This document shows, in pieces, positions 48,525 through 58,098 of a DNA stretch of 64,000 nucleotides (position 1 is the stretch's first letter; each line of letters starts with the position of its first letter). The DNA lies in contig NZ_SZXJ01000043.1 in NCBI RefSeq assembly GCF_005281345.1, positions 62,418 to 126,417 of the forward strand, in the 5' to 3' direction. This DNA comes from Citrobacter sp. wls619 (GTDB taxonomy: Bacteria; Pseudomonadota; Gammaproteobacteria; Enterobacterales; Enterobacteriaceae). The notes beneath the pieces are model-generated. The model saw nothing but the letters and a program-made list of their open reading frames with translations. It ran no database searches and was not told the origin of the DNA. The position numbers were made by a program, and so were the translations under genes.

Positions 48525-48923
48525 ATGACCTGGGAATATGCGCTAATTGGGTTAGTCGTCGGTATCATTATTGGTGCTGTAGCCATGCGTTTTGGTAATC
48601 GTAAATTACGCCAACAGCAGGCATTACAGTACGAACTGGAAAAGAACAAAGCTGAACTGGAAGAGTACCGCGAAGAGCTGGTGAGTCATTTCGCCCGCAG
48701 CGCTGAATTGCTGGATAACATGGCGGACGATTATCGTCAGATCTACCAGCATATGGCGAAAAGCTCCAGCAACCTGCTGCCGGGTATGTCGCCGGAAAAC
48801 AACCCGTTCCGCAATCGTCTGGCTGAGTCTGAAGCGGGTAACGATCAGGCGCCGGTTCAGATGCCGCGTGACTATTCCGAAGGGGCTTCCGGCCTGCTGC
48901 GTAGTGGCGCAAAGCGCGACTAA
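48525..48923 (+). CDS. zapG: ZapG/YhcB, DUF1043 membrane protein of envelope growth and division
   Basis: 132-aa bitopic protein: one N-terminal membrane helix (about residues 3-22), a coiled coil (about 30-80) and a disordered tail ending LLRSGAKRD. E. coli YhcB coordinates cell envelope synthesis with division. Start MTWEYALIG at 48525 with GGGAG upstream; an ATG two codons earlier is possible. Confidence 0.95.
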   Translation: MTWEYALIGLVVGIIIGAVAMRFGNRKLRQQQALQYELEKNKAELEEYREELVSHFARSAELLDNMADDYRQIYQHMAKSSSNLLPGMSPENNPFRNRLAESEAGNDQAPVQMPRDYSEGASGLLRSGAKRD

Positions 48924-49091
48924 CTGCACATCGTTAAGAAATTTATGGGGCGCAGCAATTGCGCCCTCCGCTTCTCTTCCCGTCCCAGCTATTATTTAGT
49001 CGTTAGCCTCATTGTGACCAAACCGAAAATTCAATAACATCAAACTGTTTTGAATCATCTTCCGTTTACTCAAGGTACGAGAGCAGGATCC

Positions 49092-50459
49092 ATGAAAAAA
49101 CAAACCCAGCTGTTGAGTGCATTAGCGTTAAGTGTCGGGTTAACTCTCTCGGCGCCATTCCAGGCCATTGCGTCGATTCCCGGCCAGGTCCCCGGTCAGG
49201 CAGCGCTCCCCAGCCTCGCCCCCATGCTGGAAAAAGTGTTACCTGCCGTGGTTAGCGTGAGAGTCGAGGGCACCGCCGTTCAAGGGCAAAAAGTCCCGGA
49301 AGAGTTCAAAAAATTTTTTGGCGATGAGCTGCCCGACCAGCCCTCGCAGCCCTTTGAGGGACTGGGCTCAGGCGTCATCATTGACGCTGCCAAAGGCTAT
49401 GTTCTGACCAACAACCACGTTATTAATCAGGCACAGAAAATTAGCGTTCAGCTGAACGATGGGCGCGAGTTCGATGCCAAACTCATCGGTAGCGACGATC
49501 AGAGCGATATCGCCCTGCTGCAAATTCAGCACCCCAGCAACCTGACTCAAATCGCTATCGCCGATTCCGACAAACTGCGCGTGGGTGACTTTGCTGTCGC
49601 CGTCGGCAACCCGTTTGGGTTGGGACAAACGGCAACCTCAGGGATCGTCTCCGCATTGGGTCGCAGTGGTCTGAACCTGGAAGGTCTGGAAAATTTTATT
49701 CAGACCGATGCGTCAATTAACCGCGGTAACTCCGGCGGTGCGTTGCTCAACCTGAATGGTGAGCTGATTGGTATCAATACCGCCATTCTGGCGCCCGGCG
49801 GCGGCAGCATTGGGATCGGCTTTGCTATCCCCAGCAACATGGCGCGTACGCTGGCGCAGCAGTTAATGCAGTTTGGCGAAATCAAACGCGGTCTGTTAGG
49901 TATTAAAGGTACTGAAATGACCGCTGACATCGCTAAAGCATTCAAACTGGATGTACAACGTGGCGCGTTTGTCAGCGAAGTTCTGCCGAACTCTGGTTCC
50001 GCCAAAGCGGGCGTGAAATCCGGTGACGTGATTACCAGTCTTAACGGCAAACCGCTCAATAGTTTCGCCGAACTGCGTTCGCGTATTGCGACAACTGAAC
50101 CGGGGACCAAAGTCAAACTGGGCCTGCTGCGTAACGGTAAACCACTGGAAGTTGAAGTGACGCTGGATACCAGTACATCATCTTCCGCCAGTGCGGAAAT
50201 GATTGCACCGGCGTTGCAAGGGGCCACGCTCAGCGACGGGCAGCTAAAAGACGGAGCCAAAGGCATTCGAATTGATAACGTTGAAAAAAGTAGCCCAGCC
50301 GCACAGGCCGGCCTGCATAAAGATGACGTCATCATCGCCGTTAACCGCGATCGAGTGAACTCGATTGCCGAAATGCGCAAAGTGCTGGAAACGAAACCGT
50401 CAATCATTGCGCTGCAGGTCGTTCGTGGTAACGAGAGTATTTACCTGCTTTTGCGTTAA
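49092..50459 (+). CDS. degQ: periplasmic serine endoprotease DegQ
   Basis: HtrA-family protease/chaperone, 455 aa. Signal peptide ends about IAS (residue 27). Catalytic triad His in LTNNHVINQ, Asp in DQSDIALL, Ser in RGNSGGALLN, then two PDZ domains (about 255-345 and 360-450). The loop LA is short compared with DegP, as expected for DegQ. Start at 49092; a longer open frame upstream is rejected. Confidence 0.97.
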   Translation: MKKQTQLLSALALSVGLTLSAPFQAIASIPGQVPGQAALPSLAPMLEKVLPAVVSVRVEGTAVQGQKVPEEFKKFFGDELPDQPSQPFEGLGSGVIIDAAKGYVLTNNHVINQAQKISVQLNDGREFDAKLIGSDDQSDIALLQIQHPSNLTQIAIADSDKLRVGDFAVAVGNPFGLGQTATSGIVSALGRSGLNLEGLENFIQTDASINRGNSGGALLNLNGELIGINTAILAPGGGSIGIGFAIPSNMARTLAQQLMQFGEIKRGLLGIKGTEMTADIAKAFKLDVQRGAFVSEVLPNSGSAKAGVKSGDVITSLNGKPLNSFAELRSRIATTEPGTKVKLGLLRNGKPLEVEVTLDTSTSSSASAEMIAPALQGATLSDGQLKDGAKGIRIDNVEKSSPAAQAGLHKDDVIIAVNRDRVNSIAEMRKVLETKPSIIALQVVRGNESIYLLLR

Positions 50460-50467
50460 CCTGACCA

Positions 50468-50499
50468 ACCGGACATCAGCCCCCCGTGTGATGTCCGGT
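50468..50499 (+). terminator. hairpin between degQ and degS
   Basis: ACCGGACATCA / TGATGTCCGGT 11-bp perfect stem, C-rich loop, no clear U-run. Possibly partial termination between two separately promoted genes. Confidence 0.45.
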
Positions 50500-50548
50500 A
50501 AACTCGTGATATGCTGCTGCCGTTCCCTTTTTTAATGACGCCGCCATC

Positions 50549-51616
50549 ATGTTTGTGAAGCTTTTACGTTCGGTCGCGATTGGTTTAATCGTCGGCGCCA
50601 TTCTGCTGGCCGCGATGCCCTCTCTGCGAAAAATTAATACGCTTACCGCACCACAGTTCGACAGCACAGATGAAACACCTGCCAGCTATAACCCGGCAGT
50701 TCGCCGTGCTGCGCCTGCCGTGGTCAACGTGTACAACCGCAGTATGAACAGCACGACGCATAACCAGCTTGAGATCCGCACGCTCGGTTCAGGCGTTATC
50801 ATGGATCAGCGCGGCTATATCATCACCAACAAGCACGTCATTAATGATGCCGACCAAATCATCGTTGCATTGCAGGATGGACGTGTCTTTGAAGCGCTGC
50901 TTGTTGGCTCCGATACCTTAACCGACCTTGCCGTGCTGAAAATCAACGCAGCAGGCGGCCTGCCGACGATCCCGATTAATAACAAACGTGTACCGCATAT
51001 TGGCGATGTCGTACTTGCCATCGGTAACCCGTACAACCTTGGGCAAACCATCACTCAGGGGATCATCAGCGCCACGGGTCGTATTGGCCTGAACCCAACG
51101 GGCCGACAAAACTTCCTGCAAACGGATGCCTCCATTAACCATGGTAACTCCGGCGGTGCGCTGGTTAACTCGCTAGGCGAGTTAATGGGGATTAACACAC
51201 TGTCGTTTGATAAGAGCAATGATGGCGAAACACCGGAAGGGATTGGCTTTGCCATTCCGTTTCAACTGGCGACGAAAATCATGGATAAGCTTATCCGCGA
51301 CGGGCGCGTTATTCGTGGCTACATCGGCATCAGCGGGCGTGAAATTGCACCGCTGCACGCACAAGGTAGCGGCATGGACCAAATTCAGGGGATTGTGGTA
51401 AACGAAGTGGCCCCGGATGGTCCGGCGGCCCAGGCCGGAATTCAGGTCAACGACCTCATCATTTCGGTAAATAACAAACCGGCGGTATCTGCGCTGGAAA
51501 CGATGGACCAGGTCGCTGAGATTCGCCCCGGTTCGGTTATCTCAGTGGTTGTGATGCGCGATGATAAGCAATTGACGCTGCAGGTAACGATTCAGGAATA
51601 CCCTGCCACCAATTAA
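50549..51616 (+). CDS. degS: DegS, site-1 protease of the sigma-E response
   Basis: 355-aa inner-membrane-anchored HtrA protease that cuts RseA when its single PDZ domain binds misfolded porin C-termini. Membrane helix at residues about 5-25, triad His in ITNKHVIND, Asp in LTDLAVLKI, Ser in NHGNSGGALVN, one PDZ domain (about 255-345). Confidence 0.97.
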   Translation: MFVKLLRSVAIGLIVGAILLAAMPSLRKINTLTAPQFDSTDETPASYNPAVRRAAPAVVNVYNRSMNSTTHNQLEIRTLGSGVIMDQRGYIITNKHVINDADQIIVALQDGRVFEALLVGSDTLTDLAVLKINAAGGLPTIPINNKRVPHIGDVVLAIGNPYNLGQTITQGIISATGRIGLNPTGRQNFLQTDASINHGNSGGALVNSLGELMGINTLSFDKSNDGETPEGIGFAIPFQLATKIMDKLIRDGRVIRGYIGISGREIAPLHAQGSGMDQIQGIVVNEVAPDGPAAQAGIQVNDLIISVNNKPAVSALETMDQVAEIRPGSVISVVVMRDDKQLTLQVTIQEYPATN

Positions 51617-51646
51617 CGCTACATCTACCTCTCACTTGCCATAAAA

Positions 51647-51675
51647 AAACCGGAGCACAATATATGCTCCGGTTT
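51647..51675. terminator. bidirectional terminator degS/mdh
   Basis: AAACCGGAGCA / TGCTCCGGTTT 11-bp stem, flanked by A7 on one side, between converging genes. Confidence 0.85.
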
Positions 51676-51709
51676 CTATTAGGCGATATCATAGAGAGTT
51701 AGCATGTAA

Positions 51710-51740
51710 TGCCTGATGGCGCTACGCTTATCAGGCCTAC
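51710..51740. repeat. REP palindrome after mdh
   Basis: GCCTGATGGCG / CGCTTATCAGGC arms, 26 bp past the mdh stop. Confidence 0.7.
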
Positions 51741-51765
51741 AAATACACGCTGGCCTCTCCTGGCG

Positions 51766-52779
<1,014 letters not shown>

Positions 52780-52837
52780 TCAATAACCACGCTTCAAGAA
52801 TGCGTAGTCACGCAAATTTGGCTTTTATGCATTTAAC

Positions 52838-52866
52838 TTACGTAAAATAAAACCTAAGTTACGTAA
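52838..52866. promoter_or_regulatory. paired TTACGTAA palindromes
   Basis: Two identical 8-bp palindromes, start-to-start 21 bp (two helical turns), about 140-165 bp upstream of mdh. Cognate factor not recognised; overlap with an ArcA-type GTTAA repeat is possible. Confidence 0.3.
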
Positions 52867-53075
52867 TTCAAAACCACTCGCACAGTAGAGCAACTTTCCA
52901 ACAGGTGCTGACAATATACCCTACAGCCCTCTCAAAACAACATCAATTTGATAACATTTAATTTACTTTTAATCTTATTTGCGAGCCGTGACACAGGCAT
53001 GTTTCTTGATAACGAAATTTGATAAAATCCCGCTCTTTCATAACATTATTTCAGCCTTGAACGAGGCAGACCGTT

Positions 53076-53109
53076 TGCATAAAAATTCATCTGTATGCAC
53101 AATAATGTT
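53076..53109. promoter_or_regulatory. ARG-box pair upstream of argR
   Basis: TGCATAAAAATTCA (53076-53089) is a good ARG box; TGCACAATAATGTT (53096-53109) follows about 20 bp later as a weaker one. argR is autoregulated in E. coli. Confidence 0.5.
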
Positions 53110-53134
53110 GTTTCTACCGCCATATTACGGGTGA

Positions 53135-53608
<474 letters not shown>

Positions 53609-53987
53609 TTCCCTTCCCCGTCACGCCCTGTGGCGGGGGAAAAAATCTCTCTTTTCTGCTCCCCTCCTCAGCTTTCCACTGCCGAGCATTTCACAAATAG
53701 TGCGTTTCACCGCCAAAATACATTCACATAGTGAATGATACTCATCAAAAACGCACAATTTGCAAAATTGTGTATCCACATGAATTTATTGATTTTATTT
53801 TAGAGAATAAGCTCTAACCTGTATTTTTAATTCTATATGGTTATAAAAAATACTTTTTTTAACACCTGATTGCCAACGAAACAATTAGCGTGGTATTAAT
53901 TTATCGCGTGATTAGTGTATACTTGATTTTGTGATGAGGGTCACGAAACGAAGACCCCTAATAAAAGAATTCGACGAGGTAAATATC
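53609..53987. other. argR-yhcN intergenic region
   Basis: 379 bp. Starts with the argR terminator; the rest is very A+T-rich. Near yhcN a TATACT -10-like element (about 53918) and TGTGA-N6-TCACG (53930-53945, CRP-like) are seen. No supported gene. Confidence 0.55.
53613..53646 (+). terminator. terminator after argR
   Basis: TTCCCCG.CAC / GTG.CGGGGGAA stem directly after the argR stop, followed by an A-rich then T-rich stretch. Confidence 0.6.
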
Positions 53988-54254
53988 ATGAAAATCAAAA
54001 CCACTGTTGCAACATTAAGCCTTCTCTCCGTTCTCTCTTTCGGTGCAAGCGCCGCTGTTAATCAGGTGAACTCGCAAGAAGCACAGAATCTGCAATCCAT
54101 GGGTACTATCTCTGTATCTCAGATCGGTAGCTCGCCAATGGATATGCGTCAGGCAATCGCCGATAAAGCAGAAAAAGCGGGCGCCAGCAGCTATCGTGTC
54201 ACTGAACTCCGTGAAGGTGCTCACTGGCATGCAACCGCAGAATTGTACAAATAA
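53988..54254 (+). CDS. yhcN: YhcN, YdgH/BhsA/McbA-like periplasmic stress protein
   Basis: 88-aa secreted protein with a signal peptide ending GASA (about residue 22) and the DUF1471 fold ending HWHATAELYK. E. coli YhcN is linked to peroxide and acid (cytoplasmic pH) stress. Start MKIKTTVATLS after GACGAGG; an upstream open extension is not part of the family. Confidence 0.94.
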   Translation: MKIKTTVATLSLLSVLSFGASAAVNQVNSQEAQNLQSMGTISVSQIGSSPMDMRQAIADKAEKAGASSYRVTELREGAHWHATAELYK

Positions 54255-54280
54255 ACCCTCGTCGTCTAGTCCGACGACTT

Positions 54281-54305
54281 GCCCCCGTCTGCCGGGGGCT
54301 TTTTT
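54281..54305 (+). terminator. terminator after yhcN
   Basis: GCCCCCG / CGGGGGC stem, 5-base loop, T6. The T-run overlaps the yhcO stop codon on the other strand. Confidence 0.8.
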
Positions 54306-54588
54306 ATGCCTGTTTTGAGTGGCGAACGTTAAAGCGTAACTGTCCTTCGAGCTCTTCTTCTGCTTCATCGAACAGTAAAATCAGCGCGCCATATCGCCTG
54401 CGTAACTTATCCGGTAAATGGACAAATTCGATTTCCAGAGGTAACGGCAAGATTTCCCCAACCACAACCTCCCACAAAGAATCTAAATCAATCACCTTTT
54501 CCCGGGCCAGACCGAATGTACGCGCAAACTCACGGTAGAAATCACTCTGATTTTCAATCTCGTCAAAATCAAACGTATAGATATTCAT
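54304..54588 (-). CDS. yhcO: barstar-family protein YhcO
   Basis: 94-aa protein of the barnase-inhibitor (barstar) family. The fold markers are [29 protein letters not shown] and [13 protein letters not shown]. No RNase partner is encoded nearby; its role in E. coli is unknown. Four residues longer than E. coli YhcO at the C-terminus (SKQA). Confidence 0.9.
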   Translation of the reverse strand: MNIYTFDFDEIENQSDFYREFARTFGLAREKVIDLDSLWEVVVGEILPLPLEIEFVHLPDKLRRRYGALILLFDEAEEELEGQLRFNVRHSKQA

Positions 54589-55007
54589 CTATAGCCACCA
54601 CCCCGACGCCAGTTACTCTACAGACCACCGATATGCAGGGTCTTCCTCAACCTGTTTCCCCTGTATCCCGCCGGCAAAATTTTATGTTCCTGCGGTCCAG
54701 GCATCGTTTATCACCCCAGCTAAATGCTCGTCTTAAGTATAGCCCTGCCTCGGTATGCGTAATGTGTCAGGAATGAACTGTTCATCATTTAGACAAAGAG
54801 AGATTCATCACATTTTTATGCAAGATTATGACTACGTTTCAGAAACAGTATGAAACACGTTGACCATAACGTTCTGAAAAATAATAGATCCGATATTTAT
54901 CTGATCTTTTCAATATGAAAACCATATCAATAACCGCATTTATCATATTGGATTTGTAATTGAAGCCTCCACAAAATGCCTGCAACTGAATAGTCTCTGG
55001 AGTCGAT
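54589..55007. other. yhcO-xapA intergenic region
   Basis: 419 bp, no supported gene. The half near xapA is A+T-rich and holds dyads at 54907-54921 and 54911/54960 (listed separately). Confidence 0.55.
54907..54960. promoter_or_regulatory. dyad elements upstream of xapA (possible LysR-type operator)
   Basis: TTTTCA-ATA-TGAAAA (54907-54921) is a local palindrome. CAATATGA (54911-54918) recurs inverted as TCATATTG (54953-54960), 42 bp away (four helical turns). This is 48-100 bp before the xapA start, where a XapR-type regulator would bind. Factor inferred. Confidence 0.35.
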
Positions 55008-55841
55008 ATGTCCATGTCTGTTGTCAACGATACCCCGTATGAAGCGGCTGAAATTCTGCGTGCAGCAAAACCCAATTTTCATCCACGTATCGCTCTGATA
55101 CTTGGGTCAGGTCTGGGGGCACTTGCCGATCGCATGGAAAATAAAACCACGCTTTCATATCAACAATTACCCGGGTTCCCGGTCAGCACCGTAATCGGCC
55201 ATGCCGGGGAAGTGGTGATGGGGACGCTTTATGGTATCGACCTCATCTGCATGAAGGGACGTGGGCATTTTTATGAAGGGCTGGGAATGGGCATCATGAC
55301 CCATGCCGTGCGTACCTTTAAACTGTTGGGCTGCGAATTTTTATTCTGTACCAACGCCGCGGGTTCGCTGAACGTAGATATTCCGGCAGGGAGTCTGGTC
55401 GCCCTCAACGATCACATCAACACCATGCCATCTACCCCCCTTGTCGGGCCGAACGATGAACGCTTTGGTCCTCGCTTCTTTAGCCTCGCTAACGCATACG
55501 ATCGCGAACTACGCCAGCAGCTTCACGGTGCCGCAGAGCAGTTGGGTATCACGCTTCATGAAGGGGTTTTTGTCTCTTATCCTGGCCCTAATTTTGAGAC
55601 GGCTGCGGAGATTCGCATGATGCAGCGTATGGGCGGCGATGTCGTAGGTATGTCGGTGGTACCGGAAGTGATAGCCGCACGCCACTGTGGCCTGAAAGTA
55701 CTAGCCGTTTCAGCCATCACGAATATGGCTGAAGGCCTCAGTGATGTCGAGCTTTCCCATGAACAAACGCTGAAATGCGCTGCCATGGTGACCGAAGATT
55801 TTATTCGTTTGATCAGCCAGTTCCTCAAACAGTATGCTTGA
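55008..55841 (+). CDS. xapA: purine nucleoside phosphorylase II-like (XapA-type)
   Basis: 277-aa trimeric-type PNP, the same length as E. coli XapA (xanthosine/guanosine/inosine phosphorylase) and clearly alike along its length. Phosphate-site GSGLGALAD, GHAGE, KGRGHFYEG, CTNAAGS, purine-site SYPGPNFETAAEIRMMQ, GMSVVPEVIAARHC and ITNMAEG are present. The start at 55008 has CTGGAG upstream. It heads a probable operon with a transporter and LysR regulator. Exact substrate preference cannot be read from the sequence. Confidence 0.88.
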   Translation: MSMSVVNDTPYEAAEILRAAKPNFHPRIALILGSGLGALADRMENKTTLSYQQLPGFPVSTVIGHAGEVVMGTLYGIDLICMKGRGHFYEGLGMGIMTHAVRTFKLLGCEFLFCTNAAGSLNVDIPAGSLVALNDHINTMPSTPLVGPNDERFGPRFFSLANAYDRELRQQLHGAAEQLGITLHEGVFVSYPGPNFETAAEIRMMQRMGGDVVGMSVVPEVIAARHCGLKVLAVSAITNMAEGLSDVELSHEQTLKCAAMVTEDFIRLISQFLKQYA

Positions 55842-55891
55842 TCGTGGTTCCGTAGACGGACAGGTCGCTCTGCTCCGTCTGGAGAAAAGTT

Positions 55892-57097
55892 ATGCCAGAC
55901 AATCAGTTTTCTCGCGCAAATCTCAATGCCGTTTCGTACCTGAGCTATTACTTCGTTGGCGCACTGGTGTCGACGCTGGGGATTGTGCTCGGGCCACTTT
56001 GTGCCGCTTTTCATAAAGACCCCAGCTTTATCGGGCAGGTCTTTACCCTGATGAACATCGGCATGTTTGTGCCTATTATGCTTGGCGGCATTCTGATGAA
56101 AAAATGGGGGCTGAAAAAACCATTAGTTATTGCTGCAACGCTCACCGTGATTATCAGCGCCGTACTTTTTATCCAACCAACCTTAACGCTGTTTAGCGTT
56201 GCAGTGGCCGGAATTGGTGCCTGCGGTGGCGTGTTTATGACCATCGGCAGTTATCTGGTGGTTCGTATTAATCCCGATGAAAAGAGCCGCTCTTCCAGCC
56301 TGATTTTTACCGATTTCTTTTTCAGCTTTGCCGGAGCAACCCTGTCTTTACTGTTAGCCTGGATGTTTAAACTGGGTGCCAGTTGGATTGCGATGTATGG
56401 GATTATGGGCGGTCTGGGCGCACTGATGTTAGCACTTACCCTGCGTTGTCGCTTCCCATCGACAGAGGCTGCGCAGCCGCAGCAACACGAGAAAACGGAA
56501 GAGTCAGAACCCTGGGGGATCTCCGTCTATTTAATCTGTTTTACTCTCTTTGCTTTCCTGCTGGCTGAACCCATTTTTACCATGTGGACACCGGGCTACC
56601 TGCAATCGCGTTTTACACTTCAGGCGCAGGATGCCGCGCTGTTCACTACGGTGTATTGGGTGACGAAAGCCATTGGCCTGTTCCTGAATCAGTTCACCGT
56701 GAAATGGATGAAACTGCGCACTTTCCTGCTGATCTGCGCCAGCATTGGTCTGGTCTCCATTGCGCTGATTGCCAACAGCAACAGTACCACGCTGATTCTG
56801 GTAGCGTGCGGCGTGTTTGGTTTCTTTAACTCCGGTTTATTCTCCGGTCTGATGAGCTATGGTTCACTGCAGGTGAGTCGCAGTTCACCAACCTTGATCT
56901 CCGCCTTGTTGACGTGCGGCACTGTGGGCACACTACTGTTTGCCAGCGTATCCTCCATGGTAAACAGCCACTTTGGTCTGCAGGGGGCGGTGAATACGTC
57001 TACTGTCGCCTATTGTGTGTTACTGCTGATGCTGGTTGCCGCTGTCGCCTGCAGCCAGGCCGAGCGTCTCGCCCGCTCGGCATCCACTGCGGTTTGA
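55892..57097 (+). CDS. MFS transporter, TsgA/FucP-like; putative nucleoside permease
   Basis: 401 aa, about 12 helices with a charged central loop (EAAQPQQHEKTEESEPW, about residues 192-208). The second half resembles TsgA, e.g. FGFFNSGLFSGLMSYGSLQV and LTCGTVGTLLFA. It is not of the NupG/XapB family that accompanies xapA in E. coli. The start has CTGGAG upstream. By position it probably imports the nucleosides cleaved by the adjacent XapA-like enzyme; this is inference. Confidence 0.82.
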   Translation: MPDNQFSRANLNAVSYLSYYFVGALVSTLGIVLGPLCAAFHKDPSFIGQVFTLMNIGMFVPIMLGGILMKKWGLKKPLVIAATLTVIISAVLFIQPTLTLFSVAVAGIGACGGVFMTIGSYLVVRINPDEKSRSSSLIFTDFFFSFAGATLSLLLAWMFKLGASWIAMYGIMGGLGALMLALTLRCRFPSTEAAQPQQHEKTEESEPWGISVYLICFTLFAFLLAEPIFTMWTPGYLQSRFTLQAQDAALFTTVYWVTKAIGLFLNQFTVKWMKLRTFLLICASIGLVSIALIANSNSTTLILVACGVFGFFNSGLFSGLMSYGSLQVSRSSPTLISALLTCGTVGTLLFASVSSMVNSHFGLQGAVNTSTVAYCVLLLMLVAAVACSQAERLARSASTAV

Positions 57098-57155
57098 CAA
57101 GCTTTGGGGAGGACGGCATGATGCCGTTTCTCTCCCTCTTTTACGCGTAGCCAGC

Positions 57156-58058
57156 ATGATTGATCTCCAGGCTAATAGCCGAATTCGTCTTCGAACATTG
57201 CGTTATTTTCAGGTTCTCGCTGACGAGCTGCACTTTGGCCGGGCCGCGGCCCGGTTAAAAATCTCTCAACCACCGTTGAGTATGCAGATTAAAGAACTGG
57301 AAGAGATCCTTGAAACGACGCTATTTGAACGTACCAGCCGTAAAGTGGTTCTCACGCGAGCCGGGCAGGTATTGAAAACGGAAGTCGATCGTATCCTGAG
57401 TACCACCGATCAATCCCTCAATTATGTGCGACAGATTGGCCGTAGCGAACATCAACATTTCAACATTGGGATAGTCGGTAGCGCACTGTGGGGGACGCTG
57501 CTTACGCGTCTAAAGGACTTTAAGAAGCAACAGCCGTACGTAAACTGGAGCTTGCAGGAGCTTTCCCAACATCAGCAAATTGAAGCCTTGCATGCCCGGA
57601 CAATTGATATTGCGATTAGCCGGAACGTACTGCCCCAATCCGAGACGAATACCCGTAGCCAGTTGATTTCCCGCGAAGCGGTTGCTCTCGCCGTACCTGA
57701 ACACGATCCTCTCTGCCAACACCAAAGCGTCTCACTGGCGATGCTCGCTGAACGCCCCATCATTTCGCTTTCATTTAATCAAAGCACTTTCGCCCGTCAG
57801 GTACATGACCGCTGTGTTGAGGTAGGATTTTATCCTCTGATTACCCATCAGGTTAACGAACCGCAAACCGCGCTGGCGCTGGTTAGTGCAGGAATAGGTC
57901 TCTCTTTGCTGCCAGAAACCTGTGGATTGATCCACTGGCCAGGCGTTCGTTTCTTACCGTTGAATGACCCTATCCCAGCCGATCTTTATGCCTACTGGTA
58001 CGACGAACCGCTTTCCACATTAATGAACGCGTTTATCATGACATTACAGGGGCGGTAA
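57156..58058 (+). CDS. LysR-family regulator, XapR-like
   Basis: 300 aa. N-terminal wHTH: RLRTLRYFQVLADELHFGRA followed by AARLKISQPPLSMQIKELE. The effector domain shares VNEPQTALALVSAGIGL and HWPGVRF with E. coli XapR as I recall it. Start MIDLQANSRIRL at 57156 after a weak ribosome site; 40 upstream in-frame codons overlap the transporter and are rejected. Same strand and 58 bp downstream of the transporter, so it may be in the operon it controls. Confidence 0.82.
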   Translation: MIDLQANSRIRLRTLRYFQVLADELHFGRAAARLKISQPPLSMQIKELEEILETTLFERTSRKVVLTRAGQVLKTEVDRILSTTDQSLNYVRQIGRSEHQHFNIGIVGSALWGTLLTRLKDFKKQQPYVNWSLQELSQHQQIEALHARTIDIAISRNVLPQSETNTRSQLISREAVALAVPEHDPLCQHQSVSLAMLAERPIISLSFNQSTFARQVHDRCVEVGFYPLITHQVNEPQTALALVSAGIGLSLLPETCGLIHWPGVRFLPLNDPIPADLYAYWYDEPLSTLMNAFIMTLQGR

Positions 58059-58064
58059 AACTGA

Positions 58065-58091
58065 AACCGGAAGAGATATCCTCTTCCGGTT
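58065..58091. terminator. bidirectional terminator lysR/aaeB
   Basis: AACCGGAAGAG / CTCTTCCGGTT 11-bp perfect stem, 5-base loop, between converging genes. Confidence 0.75.
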
Positions 58092-58098
58092 AGATGAT

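Noticed and set aside
57036-57155. 40-codon extension of the LysR gene into the transporter gene
   Set aside because: LysR proteins begin close to the HTH; the extension overlaps the end of the transporter in another frame.
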